A stretch of 64,000 bases of DNA from Erythrobacter litoralis (GTDB lineage Bacteria > Pseudomonadota > Alphaproteobacteria > Sphingomonadales > Sphingomonadaceae), in NCBI RefSeq assembly GCF_001719165.1, contig NZ_CP017057.1, forward strand, positions 1,860,001 to 1,924,000, read 5' to 3'. The translations under genes and the position numbers were made by a program. The notes below the pieces were generated by a model. The model ran no database searches. It was given only the letters and a program-made list of their open reading frames with translations, and was not told the DNA's origin. This document shows positions 35,472 through 44,378 of the stretch, piece by piece. The first letter of the stretch is position 1, and each line of letters begins with the position of its first letter.

Positions 35472-38060
35472 CTATTCCGCAGCTTCCTGCGCGGACTTCT
35501 TCGAAGGTTTCCTTGCCGGTGCTTTCTTCGCAGCCGCCTTCTTGGCAGGGGCCTTTTTCTTCGCGGGCGCTTTCTTGCGGCCCTTCTTTGCAGGGGCCTT
35601 CGCCGCGCGCGCATCGATCAGTTCGATCGCCTGGGCAAGCTCGACATCCTCGGGCTTCACATCCTTGGGGATGGTCGCATTGGTCGTCCCGTCGGTGACA
35701 TAAGGGCCATATCGGCCCGGCATGACCTTGATCTCGCCGCCGCTCGTCGGGTGTTCGCCCAGCACCTTGATCGGCTCTGCCTTGCCACGCGATCCGCCCT
35801 TGCGGTTCGCCGCCTCGGCCAGCAGCGCGACGGCGGCGTTCATGCCGGTTTCGAACACGTCGCGGGTCGAGGAAAGCTTGGCATATTTGCCGTCATGGCG
35901 AAGATAGGGACCATAGCGCCCGATCGCGGCCTCGATCTCCTTGCCGGTCTCCGGATGCGCCCCGATGATGCGCGGCAGGTCCAGAAGCTTCACCGCCCAT
36001 TCGAGATCGAAATCGTCGAGATCCCTGGGGATCGAGGCGCGCTTCGCTTCCTTGCCCTCGCCCATCTGGACGTAGGGGCCGAAACGCCCGGACTTGCGGT
36101 GGATTTCCTCGCCGGTTTCCGGATGCGTGCCCATGAGCCCGTCCTCGGCCGGGTCTGCCCCGTCCGCGCCCGGCTGGGCGAAGCGATGGGTGTATTTGCA
36201 TTCGGGATAGTTCCGGCAGGCGACGAATGCGCCGAAGCGTCCTCCGCGCAGGGACAGCCGGCCCCCGTCGCGCCCTTCCTGCTCGCACAGCGGGCAGGCG
36301 CGAGGGTCCTTGCCGTCCTCGCGCGGGGGGAAGAGGAAGTCGGAGAGATATTCGTCGAGAACCTCGGTCACCTCGCTCGGCAGCTTTTCCATGACCTCGT
36401 CGGCCTTGGGCTTGAAGTCGGCCCAGAACTTGGCGAGCAGCGCCTTGTAATCCTCGCGCCCGTCGGAGACGACGTCGAGCTCGTCCTCCATGCCGGCCGT
36501 GAAATCGTAGGCGACATAGGTCGGGAAGAAGCGTTCGAGGAACGCCGTCAGAAGGCGGCCCGATTCCTCGGCGAAGAACCGGTTCTTCTCCATCCGGACA
36601 TAGTCGCGGTCGCGCAGGGTCTGGATGGTCGAAGCATAGGTGGAAGGCCGCCCGATGCCGAGTTCCTCGAGCCGTTTGACCAGGCTGGCCTCGGAAAAGC
36701 GCGGCGGCGGCTGGGTGAAATGCTGGTTCGCCTCCACGGAGCGCCTGGCCGGAGCATCGCCCTTTCGCAGTAGCGGGAGCAGGCCGTCCTCGTCATCGTC
36801 CTTGTCGTCGAAACCTTCCTGGTAGACCGCGAAATAGCCGGGGAAGACCACCACCTGGCCTGTCGCGCGCAGTTCGTGTTGCCCGGTCGGCTCGCGCAGG
36901 GTGACGGTGGTGCGCTCCAGCTGTGCGGTCGCCATCTGGCTCGCCATGGCACGCTTCCAGATGAGCGAGTAGAGCTTCGCCTCGTCGCCCGAACCCGCCC
37001 GGTCGCGGGCGAAATCGGTCGGCCGGATCGCTTCGTGGGCTTCCTGAGCATTCTTCGCCTTGGTGCTGTAATGGCGCGGCTTTTCGGGGAGGTAGGCGCT
37101 CTCGTAACGCTCGCCGATCGCCTGTCGGCAGGCGGCGATGGCGCTGCCGTCCATCTGCACGCCGTCCGTTCGCATGTAGGTGATCGCCCCCGCCTCGTAG
37201 AGGTTCTGCGCGAGCCGCATGGTGTGGCTCGCGGAAAAGCCCAGTTTGCGCGCGGCCTCCTGCTGCAAGGTCGAAGTGGTGAAAGGCGGCGCCGGATTGC
37301 GCTTGAGCGGCTTGGTCTCGACATCCTCGACCGTGAAACGCCCGTTCTCGACCGCGGCCTTCGCTTCCATCGCGACCGCTTCAGCCCCAAGGCTCAGCTT
37401 CTCCAGCTTTTCGCCCTTGTACTTGACCAGACGCGCGTCGAACTGGGTCGAATCGTATTCGAGCCTGGCTATCACCGACCAGTATTCGTCGGCGCGGAAG
37501 GCCTCGATCTCGCGCTCGCGGCTGACGATAAGGCGCAGCGCGACCGATTGCACGCGGCCTGCGCTTTTCGCGCCGGGAAGCTTGCGCCACAGGACCGGCG
37601 ACAGGGTGAAGCCGAACAGGTAATCGAGCGCGCGGCGCCCGAGATAGGCGTCGATCAGCGGCTGGTCGAGCTCGCGGGGCGCTTTCATCGCGTCGGTCAC
37701 CGCCTGCTTGGTGATCGAATTGAACGTCACCCGCTCGACCTTCGCCGGCAGAGCACGGCGTTTCTTGAGCACGTCCATCACGTGCCAGCTGATCGCCTCG
37801 CCTTCGCGGTCGGGGTCGGTGGCGAGCACCAGCCGGTCCGCCTTCTTGGCCGCATCCGCGATCGCCTTGACCTGTTCCCGGTTGCGCTTGTCGGCATAGA
37901 CCTCCCAGTCCATCGCGAAATCCTCGTCCGGGCGGACGCTGCCGTCCTTGGGCGGAAGATCGCGGACATGGCCGTAGGAAGCGAGGACCTTGAAGTCCTT
38001 GCCGAGATATTTCTCGATGGTTTTCGCCTTGGCGGGCGATTCGACGATGACGAGTTGCAT
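35472..38060 (-). CDS. topA: DNA topoisomerase I
   Basis: 862 residues. Type IA enzyme relaxing negative supercoils. TOPRIM domain at the N-terminus (MQLVIVESPAKAKTIEKYLG...LATDPDREGEAI), active-site Tyr in AGAITYMRTDG, then a zinc-finger region with CPLCEQEG and CRNYPECKYTHRF. Further C-terminal glycine/proline repeats (HPETGEEIH.., HPTSGGEIKVMPGRYGPYV) follow. The last ~45 residues are a Lys/Ala/Pro-rich tail for DNA binding. Confidence 0.97.
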   Translation of the reverse strand: MQLVIVESPAKAKTIEKYLGKDFKVLASYGHVRDLPPKDGSVRPDEDFAMDWEVYADKRNREQVKAIADAAKKADRLVLATDPDREGEAISWHVMDVLKKRRALPAKVERVTFNSITKQAVTDAMKAPRELDQPLIDAYLGRRALDYLFGFTLSPVLWRKLPGAKSAGRVQSVALRLIVSREREIEAFRADEYWSVIARLEYDSTQFDARLVKYKGEKLEKLSLGAEAVAMEAKAAVENGRFTVEDVETKPLKRNPAPPFTTSTLQQEAARKLGFSASHTMRLAQNLYEAGAITYMRTDGVQMDGSAIAACRQAIGERYESAYLPEKPRHYSTKAKNAQEAHEAIRPTDFARDRAGSGDEAKLYSLIWKRAMASQMATAQLERTTVTLREPTGQHELRATGQVVVFPGYFAVYQEGFDDKDDDEDGLLPLLRKGDAPARRSVEANQHFTQPPPRFSEASLVKRLEELGIGRPSTYASTIQTLRDRDYVRMEKNRFFAEESGRLLTAFLERFFPTYVAYDFTAGMEDELDVVSDGREDYKALLAKFWADFKPKADEVMEKLPSEVTEVLDEYLSDFLFPPREDGKDPRACPLCEQEGRDGGRLSLRGGRFGAFVACRNYPECKYTHRFAQPGADGADPAEDGLMGTHPETGEEIHRKSGRFGPYVQMGEGKEAKRASIPRDLDDFDLEWAVKLLDLPRIIGAHPETGKEIEAAIGRYGPYLRHDGKYAKLSSTRDVFETGMNAAVALLAEAANRKGGSRGKAEPIKVLGEHPTSGGEIKVMPGRYGPYVTDGTTNATIPKDVKPEDVELAQAIELIDARAAKAPAKKGRKKAPAKKKAPAKKAAAKKAPARKPSKKSAQEAAE

Positions 38061-38131
38061 GGGTCTGGAAAGCGTTCCTTACGTGTGCGTACGCGCGAAG
38101 GTGGGGTCGCGGCGCGCGCTGCGTCAAGCGG

Positions 38132-38842
38132 CTATTCGAATACGGCCGCCACTTCCTCGTTCCTGTCGGCGAGGCTGCGGAAGGTCGCCACGGCAAGGGC
38201 GGTCAGGAGGACCGCCATGACATTCCCGCCCGCAGCGTCGAAGAAAACCGCTCCAAGCGAGTCCGGCCCGCCCGCCACGGCAGTGGCGAGATCGAACAGT
38301 AACGAGAGGAAAAGGCCGACGGCGATCACCACCACCGCGACCCCGAAGATCGCCCAGGACGATCCGGAGGTCATCTGCCAGCTCTCGCCGAACGAATCCA
38401 TCGCCGGCTCGTCCCGGGCGAGAAGTGCCGGGATCAGCGGGGCCCAGCGCACGGCGACGATGATCCCCGGTATGACGAGCGCGAGGCTGGCGAGAACGAT
38501 GACGATGATCGAAAGCACGGAGACGAGAACGTAGGCCCAGAAGCGGCGAAAGGCCGGGGCGGGCTGCCGCGCGAGCAGGGCGGCGTAGAGCCAGTAGTTC
38601 AGTACCACCGCGATCACGAACGCGCCGAACCCCGTCAACAGCCCCACTCCGAGATCGGCGATCGGCAGCGCGACATCTACAGCGACGCCGAAGACATCGA
38701 CCCCTTTCGTGTCGTCAAAGAGGCTGGCGAGCACATCCACGGGAACGGCTATCGCAAGGTAGATGAGCACGATGGCGCGATTGGTGCTGACCTCCTCGAA
38801 GGTCGCGTTGACGAGTTCGCCGAAAGCGACGGTGCGGTTCAT
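38132..38842 (-). CDS. Polytopic membrane protein (glycerophosphoryl diester phosphodiesterase membrane-domain-like)
   Basis: 236 residues with about five to six hydrophobic helices (for example AIVLIYLAIAVPVDVLASL, AYVLVSVLSIIVIVLASLAL, AIFGVAVVVIAVGLFLSLL). The VIPGIIVAVRWAPLIPALLARD stretch between helices 3 and 4 is characteristic of YciC/GdpD-membrane-domain type proteins. No catalytic residues are evident. Transcribed alone, divergent from sodC. Confidence 0.75.
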   Translation of the reverse strand: MNRTVAFGELVNATFEEVSTNRAIVLIYLAIAVPVDVLASLFDDTKGVDVFGVAVDVALPIADLGVGLLTGFGAFVIAVVLNYWLYAALLARQPAPAFRRFWAYVLVSVLSIIVIVLASLALVIPGIIVAVRWAPLIPALLARDEPAMDSFGESWQMTSGSSWAIFGVAVVVIAVGLFLSLLFDLATAVAGGPDSLGAVFFDAAGGNVMAVLLTALAVATFRSLADRNEEVAAVFE

Positions 38843-38957
38843 GATCTTGGTGCGGTCCCCTGCCTGAGCGGGCCCTTGCTGCCAGCATGGAGCGCAAGGT
38901 CAAGGGGCTTGTCACCGCACGCCATGCCGCGCCCAGGCCTCGCCCTGCCCTGTCGGC

Positions 38958-38983
38958 GGAACGGCGCGGCCGCACGCGCGGTT
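38958..38983 (+). promoter_or_regulatory. Possible EcfG-type (general stress) promoter of sodC
   Basis: GGAAC (38958-38962), 17 bases, then GGTT, close to the alphaproteobacterial general-stress consensus GGAAC-N17-CGTT. It ends 34 bases before the sodC ATG. The single mismatch in the -10 element keeps confidence low. Confidence 0.35.
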
Positions 38984-39016
38984 CTCATGGCAAGGGACAA
39001 TCCAAAGGAGAGAGCC

Positions 39017-39589
39017 ATGACCACCCCCGATTTGCGACATCTCGCCGCCGCCGCGCTCGGTGCCGGCGCCCTTGCCGCTGCACCCGCGCTTGCCGATCAC
39101 CACGTGAAGGGCGATGCGCCGATGACCCTGCGCGCCGACGTGATGACCGCCGAGGGACAGAACGCGGGACGCGTCATCTTCGAACAGACCGATCACGGCG
39201 TCGTCGTGAAGGCGCGTCTCATCAACCTGTCGCCCGGAGAGCACGGTTTCCACATCCACGAAACCGGTGCCTGCAAGCCCGATTTCACGGCCGCCGGAGG
39301 CCATTACGATCCGCTGCGCGCCAAGCACGGATTCGACAGCGAGGGCGGCTATCACGTCGGCGACCTGCCCAACATCGTGGTCGAGGCGGACGGCACGGCG
39401 AATGCCGATTTCTTCGCGCCGCAGCTGACCCTTTCACCGCAGGAGGACAACCGCTATCCCTTCACGCTAGACGATGCGGACGGATCGGCGGTTATGGTCC
39501 ATGCAAAGGGCGACGATTACAAGGCGGAGCCCCCCGGATCGACCGGCCAGCGGATCGCCTGCGGGGTAATCTTCGCCGAGCGGGATTAA
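39017..39589 (+). CDS. sodC: Periplasmic Cu/Zn superoxide dismutase
   Basis: 190 residues from ATG after AAAGGAG. Signal peptide ends at ALADHH. Copper ligands are in HGFHIHE, the bridging and zinc His in GGHYDPLRAKHG and GYHVGDLPNI, and the last copper His in VMVHAKGDDY. The disulfide Cys are in GACKPDF and RIACGVI. It detoxifies superoxide in the periplasm. Its TAA overlaps the ancestral stop of dprA on the other strand. Confidence 0.95.
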   Translation: MTTPDLRHLAAAALGAGALAAAPALADHHVKGDAPMTLRADVMTAEGQNAGRVIFEQTDHGVVVKARLINLSPGEHGFHIHETGACKPDFTAAGGHYDPLRAKHGFDSEGGYHVGDLPNIVVEADGTANADFFAPQLTLSPQEDNRYPFTLDDADGSAVMVHAKGDDYKAEPPGSTGQRIACGVIFAERD

Positions 39590-39648
39590 GCCCCGGGCAG
39601 GCTCACCAGCCCGCCATCGTGGCGTTCGATCTCGCCCGCCAGTTCCAG

Positions 39649-40707
39649 CTAGAGCAGCGCCATGTGGACCGCCGCAGGGCTAGCGCCCGACTGGCGGACC
39701 AGTTCGTCGAGTGCGATCGGCGCCTTCGTCAACAGCCCGGCGATCACATCGCCGCCATGCTCCTCGCGCGCTTCGCCCCATTCGAGCTTTCGCAATTCCT
39801 CGTAATCGAAGGCCGAAGCGCCTTCCGCCACCCGAAAGGTCGAGCGCGGGCTTCCGGTGAAGCCTTCGAGCAGTTCGACCACCTCATCAACCGACTGGAC
39901 CAGCACCGCGCCGTCCCGGATCAGCTGGTTGCATCCCTGCGAACGGGTGTCGAGCGGCGAGCCGGGAATCGCCATGACCTCGCGTCCCGCCTCTCCTGCG
40001 AGCCTTGCGGTGATGAGCGAGCCGGATTTGGGCGCGGCCTCAACCACCAGCGTGCCGGCGGCAAGCCCGGCGATGATGCGGTTGCGGGACGGGAAATGGC
40101 GGCCTCGCGGCTCCGTCCCCGGGGGCTGTTCCGCGATCAGCAGGCCCTCGCTCGCGATCCGCTCCTGAAGGTCCGAGTGCTGGGGCGGATAAGCGATGTC
40201 GATCCCGCTCGCGATGACGCCGATGGTTGCGGGCATCGCACCTTCATGCGCCGCCTCGTCGATTCCGCGCGCAAGGCCGGAGACGACGGTGAAGCCCGCC
40301 TCCGCCAGCCCCTGGCCGAAAGTGCGCGCGAGCTTCACAGCTGCCGCCGAGGCGTTGCGCGCGCCGACCATCGCCACGCAGGGCCTGGCGGCCAGCGAAA
40401 GGTCGCCGCGACAGGTAAGGATCGGCGGCGCGCTCTCGAGTTCGCCGAGCAGCGCGGGATAATCGGGCTGGTCGTGGAGGAGATAGCGGGCGCCCGCCCT
40501 TCGCACCGCCTCGACCTCGCGCTCGATCCGGTCGGCGGGCGCGGGGCGGTAGGCGTCCCTGCCGCGCCGCGCGAGATCGGGCAGCGCGTCCAGGGCCTCT
40601 GCCGCCGTGCCGAAGCGGGCGAGCAGCTGCGTATAGCTTACGGGCCCGATATCGGGCGAGCGCAGCAGGCTGATGCGCGCGAACGCTTCGGCCTGCGACA
40701 GGCTCAC
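39649..40707 (-). CDS. dprA: DNA-processing protein DprA, C-terminally truncated by an amber codon
   Basis: 352 residues from GTG 40707, which overlaps the plsY stop (GTGA). DprA loads RecA on incoming single-stranded DNA in transformation. The Rossmann-like core is clear: CVAMVGARNASAAAVKLA, VSGLARGIDEAAHEGA, FPSRNRIIAGLA, EAAPKSGSLITARLA, AIPGSP. The C-terminal winged-helix domain ends abruptly at AAVHMALL-TAG (39649-39651). Beyond this the same frame continues LELAGEIERHDGGLVSLPGA to TAA (39586-39588), the normal DprA ending. So a nonsense codon removes the last 20 residues. The core is intact, and function may be altered. Confidence 0.9.
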   Translation of the reverse strand: MSLSQAEAFARISLLRSPDIGPVSYTQLLARFGTAAEALDALPDLARRGRDAYRPAPADRIEREVEAVRRAGARYLLHDQPDYPALLGELESAPPILTCRGDLSLAARPCVAMVGARNASAAAVKLARTFGQGLAEAGFTVVSGLARGIDEAAHEGAMPATIGVIASGIDIAYPPQHSDLQERIASEGLLIAEQPPGTEPRGRHFPSRNRIIAGLAAGTLVVEAAPKSGSLITARLAGEAGREVMAIPGSPLDTRSQGCNQLIRDGAVLVQSVDEVVELLEGFTGSPRSTFRVAEGASAFDYEELRKLEWGEAREEHGGDVIAGLLTKAPIALDELVRQSGASPAAVHMALL

Positions 40708-41303
40708 GCCTTGCTGCCCCCCACTTTCGGCTCCTCGCCCTTCATCAGGCGCGCGATGTTTTCCCGATGGAGCCAGAATATCACCGCGGCGATCGCGGCA
40801 AGGACGGGAAAATATTCCGGATAGCCGAACAGCGGAGCGGCGGCGGCGGCGGCAACGACCGCGCTCATCCCGGCGAGCGAGGAAATGCGGAAAATGCCGA
40901 GCACCGATAGCCAGACCAGCGCGTAGGCGAGCCCGATCGGCCAGCCGAGACCGAAGGAAACGCCCGCGTTGGTGGCAACGCCCTTCCCGCCCTTGAAGCC
41001 GAGCCAGACCGGGAAGCAGTGCCCCAGCACCGCGCCAGCCGCCGCGAACGCCTTGGCGACCTCCCCCGTCTCGCCCGGCCACAGCATCCCCGCCGCGATG
41101 ACAGGAGCCAGTCCCTTCAACAGGTCGAGCAGCAAAGTGGCCGCCGCCAACCACTTGGACCCGGTGCGCAACACGTTGGTCGCACCGATATTGCCGCTCC
41201 CCTGCTTGCGCACGTCGCCCTTGCCCGCGGCGAGCGTAAGCAGCAGGCCGAAGGGAATCGAGCCCGAAAGGTAGCCCAGCAATGCGGCGATAAACGGTTC
41301 CAT
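40704..41303 (-). CDS. plsY: Glycerol-3-phosphate acyltransferase
   Basis: 199 residues, five TM helices. It uses acyl-phosphate to acylate glycerol-3-phosphate in phospholipid synthesis. PlsY motifs: GYLSGSIPFG, GSGNIGATNVLR, GHCFPVWLGFKGGKGVATNAG. It overlaps dprA by four bases. It diverges from the LuxR/EF-hand gene across 121 bases filled with inverted repeats. Confidence 0.96.
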   Translation of the reverse strand: MEPFIAALLGYLSGSIPFGLLLTLAAGKGDVRKQGSGNIGATNVLRTGSKWLAAATLLLDLLKGLAPVIAAGMLWPGETGEVAKAFAAAGAVLGHCFPVWLGFKGGKGVATNAGVSFGLGWPIGLAYALVWLSVLGIFRISSLAGMSAVVAAAAAAPLFGYPEYFPVLAAIAAVIFWLHRENIARLMKGEEPKVGGSKA

Positions 41304-41341
41304 GGCGTCCCCTTACCGTTACTTGGCGATTCGTCGAAACT

Positions 41342-41414
41342 TTAGCGTTTTCAGCGCACGTGCTGAGCCATTTACGGTCCGACCGTAGTTTGGCATCGGA
41401 CCGAGAAACGCTAA
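41342..41414. promoter_or_regulatory. Nested inverted repeats upstream of the LuxR/EF-hand gene
   Basis: Outer 9-bp arms TTAGCGTTT (41342-41350) / AAACGCTAA (41406-41414). Inside are hairpin TCAGC/GCTGA (41351-41366) and arms CGGTCCGA (41375-41382) / TCGGACCG (41396-41403), 21 bases centre to centre. The left arm can alternatively form the palindrome ACGGTC-C-GACCGT (41374-41386). It ends just before the start codon. Either paired operators or a three-way RNA structure. Confidence 0.55.
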
Positions 41415-41424
41415 TGTGGTGGGC

Positions 41425-42129
41425 ATGCATGATAGGAACTCCACAGGCCGCCTCACCGATCGCGAAAAGGACTGCCTGCGCCTCTGGCTGGACCACAAGA
41501 CGGCGAAGGAAATCGCGCGGGAACTCGGCATCTCGCATCATGCGGTTGAAAAGCGGCTGAAGTCTGCTCGCACGAAGCTTAACGTGCTTTCCTCGCGCGA
41601 AGCGGCGCGGATGCTGGCGGAGGCGGAAGCTTACGGTCAGGCAGTAAACGGTTCGGCGGACCTTCAATCAGATCAGCAGAAACGGCGATCAAGGCAGCCC
41701 CAACCTTTGGTCATTGGAGGAATTGCCATGTGTTTCGCCACTCTTCTATCCCTTGCGCTTGCGCCCGCCGATCCGCCCGCAGCGAATATCGACCCGTCTG
41801 CCGCGGCCAGCGCCATCGAGATAGACACCAATCCCGAGCCGATCTTCAACCTGCTCGACCACGACGCGAGCGGGTTTCTGGAAGATCCGGAATCGCCTTT
41901 CATGACAGCGGTCATTGCCCTGGACACCGCCGAAAATGGCCGGGATGAAGAAGTTTCGGACAAAGGCCATGATGCCGCGGCGCTGGCCGATTTCTACTCT
42001 ACCGCCGACATCAACGCGGACGGTCGCATATCTTTTCGCGAGTTTCATGCGTGGCATGGCGCCCGGCTTGCCTCGATGGGCATAAAGAGCACGGGCGTCA
42101 TCGAGACCAGGTCTGCGCCGGAGAGTTGA
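41425..42129 (+). CDS. Membrane-anchored LuxR-type HTH regulator with two EF-hand loops
   Basis: 234 residues from ATG 41425 (GTG at 41416/41419 also possible). LuxR/GerE-type HTH at 10-62 (LTDREKDCLRLWLDHKTAKEIARELG, ISHHAVEKRLKSARTKL). A basic stretch (QQKRRSR) precedes one TM helix at ~95-115. The C-terminal part has two canonical 12-residue EF-hand loops: 145-156 (D-x-D-x-S-G-x-x-E-x-x-E) and 195-206 (D-x-N-x-D-G-x-I-S-x-x-E). Topology predicts DNA binding in the cytosol and calcium binding in the periplasm, as a ToxR-like one-component sensor. Target genes are unknown. Confidence 0.85.
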   Translation: MHDRNSTGRLTDREKDCLRLWLDHKTAKEIARELGISHHAVEKRLKSARTKLNVLSSREAARMLAEAEAYGQAVNGSADLQSDQQKRRSRQPQPLVIGGIAMCFATLLSLALAPADPPAANIDPSAAASAIEIDTNPEPIFNLLDHDASGFLEDPESPFMTAVIALDTAENGRDEEVSDKGHDAAALADFYSTADINADGRISFREFHAWHGARLASMGIKSTGVIETRSAPES

Positions 42130-42163
42130 CCGGTGCGCCGCCCTCGGCCATCGCCTCGCTCCG

Positions 42164-42961
42164 ATGACCGACGCTTGCTCCCCGATCCTGCTGTTCGATT
42201 CCGGCGTCGGTGGGCTGTCCGTATACGACGCGCTGCGGCGGACCCTTCCCGATGCACCGGTGATCTACGCCGCCGACCTTGCCGGCCTGCCCTATGGCAC
42301 CAAGACAGAGCCGCAGGTCGCAGCGCGCGTCGCCGGCCTCCTCGGACGGATGAGCGAACGTTTCGCCCCCCGCCTCGTCTGCATCGCCTGCAACACCGCC
42401 TCCACCATCGCATTGGGCATGGTGCGCGACGTGCTCGAGGTGCCGATCGTCGGCACGGTCCCCGCGATCAAGCCCGCCGCCGCGATGACCCGAACGGGCG
42501 TCATGGGTCTGGTCGGCACGGGCGCCACGATCCGCCAGGCCTATGTCGATGATCTCGAGGCGCAATTCGCGAATGGCAAGCTGCTTCACCGAATTGCCGC
42601 ACCCGGGCTCGTCGCGCTGGCCGAGGACAAGCTGCGCGGCAAACCGCTCGATCTTGCGGCGGTGGAAGAGGCGAGAGCGGGCCTTGCCGCCATGGAGCGC
42701 GGGGAGGCGATCGACACGCTGGTGCTCGCCTGCACGCATTTCTCGCTGCTCCGCGAGGAGCTGGGCGCGGCCTTCGGGCCGGACGTGACGCTCGTCGACG
42801 GGGCGGACGGGATCGCGCGGCGCATAGCGCATCTGCTTGAAGGGCAGGACATCGCCGCCTCCGGCCCCGCGCGCTTCGTCGTCACCGGCCCCGTTGAAGC
42901 GGCAACGGGGCTCGGGCCGTGCCTTGCAGCGCGTGGCTTTTCCCCTCCCGAAGCGTTCTGA
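42164..42961 (+). CDS. murI: Glutamate racemase
   Basis: 265 residues. It makes D-glutamate for peptidoglycan. The two catalytic cysteines are in CIACNTAST and VLACTHFSLL. FDSGVGGLSV and AADLAGLPYGTK are substrate-site motifs. It follows the EF-hand regulator by 34 bases and may be cotranscribed with it. The hemA region follows after 112 bases. Confidence 0.96.
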   Translation: MTDACSPILLFDSGVGGLSVYDALRRTLPDAPVIYAADLAGLPYGTKTEPQVAARVAGLLGRMSERFAPRLVCIACNTASTIALGMVRDVLEVPIVGTVPAIKPAAAMTRTGVMGLVGTGATIRQAYVDDLEAQFANGKLLHRIAAPGLVALAEDKLRGKPLDLAAVEEARAGLAAMERGEAIDTLVLACTHFSLLREELGAAFGPDVTLVDGADGIARRIAHLLEGQDIAASGPARFVVTGPVEAATGLGPCLAARGFSPPEAF

Positions 42962-43073
42962 AAGGCTGCAAACCACTTGCAAAGATCGCGGGTGGTCAAA
43001 CGCCAACGCAAATCCTAGATAGTGCGTCCCCAAGGGATCCTTCGGACAAGCAGCAGACAAGAGCCGGCGCGAC

Positions 43074-44294
43074 GTGAACTACGACCAGATCTTCGACCAG
43101 GCGATCGATCGCCTCCACGAGGAAGGCCGCTACCGCGTCTTCATCGACATCATGCGCAACAAGGGTGCCTATCCCAATGCGCGCTGCTTTCACGGCCATA
43201 ACGGGCCGAAACCGATCACGGTGTGGTGTTCCAACGACTATCTCGCGATGGGTCAGCACGACAAGGTGATCGGCGCGATGGAATCGGCGCTGCACGATGT
43301 CGGCGCAGGGTCGGGCGGCACACGCAATATCGGCGGCAACACGCACTTCCACGTCGAACTTGAGGCCGAGCTTGCCGATCTCCACGGCAAGGAAGGCGCG
43401 CTGCTGTTCACTAGCGGCTATGTCTCGAACGACGCGACGCTTTCCACGCTGGCGAAGCTGCTGCCGGGTTGCGTGATTTTCTCCGATGAACTCAACCATG
43501 CGAGCATGATCGCAGGCATCCGCAATTCGGGCTGCGAGAAGCGCGTATTCCGCCACAACGATCTTGCGCACCTCAAGGAACTGCTCGCCGCAGAAGATCC
43601 CGAGACGCCCAAGCTGATCGCGTTCGAAAGCGTCTATTCGATGGAAGGCGACGTCGCCCCGATCCATGCGATCTGTGATCTGGCGGAAGAATACAACGCG
43701 CTGACCTATATCGACGAGGTCCATGCAGTCGGCATGTATGGCGAGCGCGGCGGCGGCATCTCCGAACGCGACAGGGCTGCGAACCGGATCGACATCATCG
43801 AAGGCACGCTCGGCAAGGCGTTCGGGGTGATGGGCGGCTATATCGCGGCCGACAAGCGGGTGATCGACTGCATCCGAAGCTACGCGCCGGGCTTCATCTT
43901 CACGACCTCGCTTTCACCGGTGCTCGTCGCGGGCGTGCTCGCCTCGGTCAGGCACCTCAAGCAATCAAGCGTCGAGCGCGAGGCGCAGCAGGCCAATGCC
44001 GCCATGCTCAAGCTGAAATTCGCCGAAGCGGGCCTTCCGGTGATGGATTCGACGACCCACATCGTGCCGCTGATGGTGGGCGATCCGTTGCGCGCGAAGC
44101 AGATCAGCGACATCCTGCTCGCCGAATACGGGGTTTACGTCCAGCCGATCAACTTCCCCACCGTCCCGCGCGGGACCGAACGCCTGCGCTTCACCCCCGG
44201 CCCGATGCACACCGAGCCGATGATGGACGAGCTGACGGACGCGCTGGTCGAGATCTGGGACCGGCTCGAGATCAAGCTGCGCAAGGCGGCCTGA
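43074..44294 (+). CDS. hemA: 5-aminolevulinate synthase
   Basis: 406 residues from GTG. PLP enzyme condensing glycine with succinyl-CoA, the C4 route to heme (and bacteriochlorophyll) typical of alphaproteobacteria. [33 protein letters not shown] and the PLP Lys in [15 protein letters not shown] are all present. It consumes succinyl-CoA, the product of the propionate operon in this window. Monocistronic in appearance. Confidence 0.97.
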   Translation: MNYDQIFDQAIDRLHEEGRYRVFIDIMRNKGAYPNARCFHGHNGPKPITVWCSNDYLAMGQHDKVIGAMESALHDVGAGSGGTRNIGGNTHFHVELEAELADLHGKEGALLFTSGYVSNDATLSTLAKLLPGCVIFSDELNHASMIAGIRNSGCEKRVFRHNDLAHLKELLAAEDPETPKLIAFESVYSMEGDVAPIHAICDLAEEYNALTYIDEVHAVGMYGERGGGISERDRAANRIDIIEGTLGKAFGVMGGYIAADKRVIDCIRSYAPGFIFTTSLSPVLVAGVLASVRHLKQSSVEREAQQANAAMLKLKFAEAGLPVMDSTTHIVPLMVGDPLRAKQISDILLAEYGVYVQPINFPTVPRGTERLRFTPGPMHTEPMMDELTDALVEIWDRLEIKLRKAA

Positions 44295-44378
44295 GCGGCC
44301 AGCCGGGCCGTAGCGTCCTTTGCGGGGCGCGCGCGCTGCGCTAGCTCTCTCGCCGAAAGAGATCCGGGAGAGAGATAC

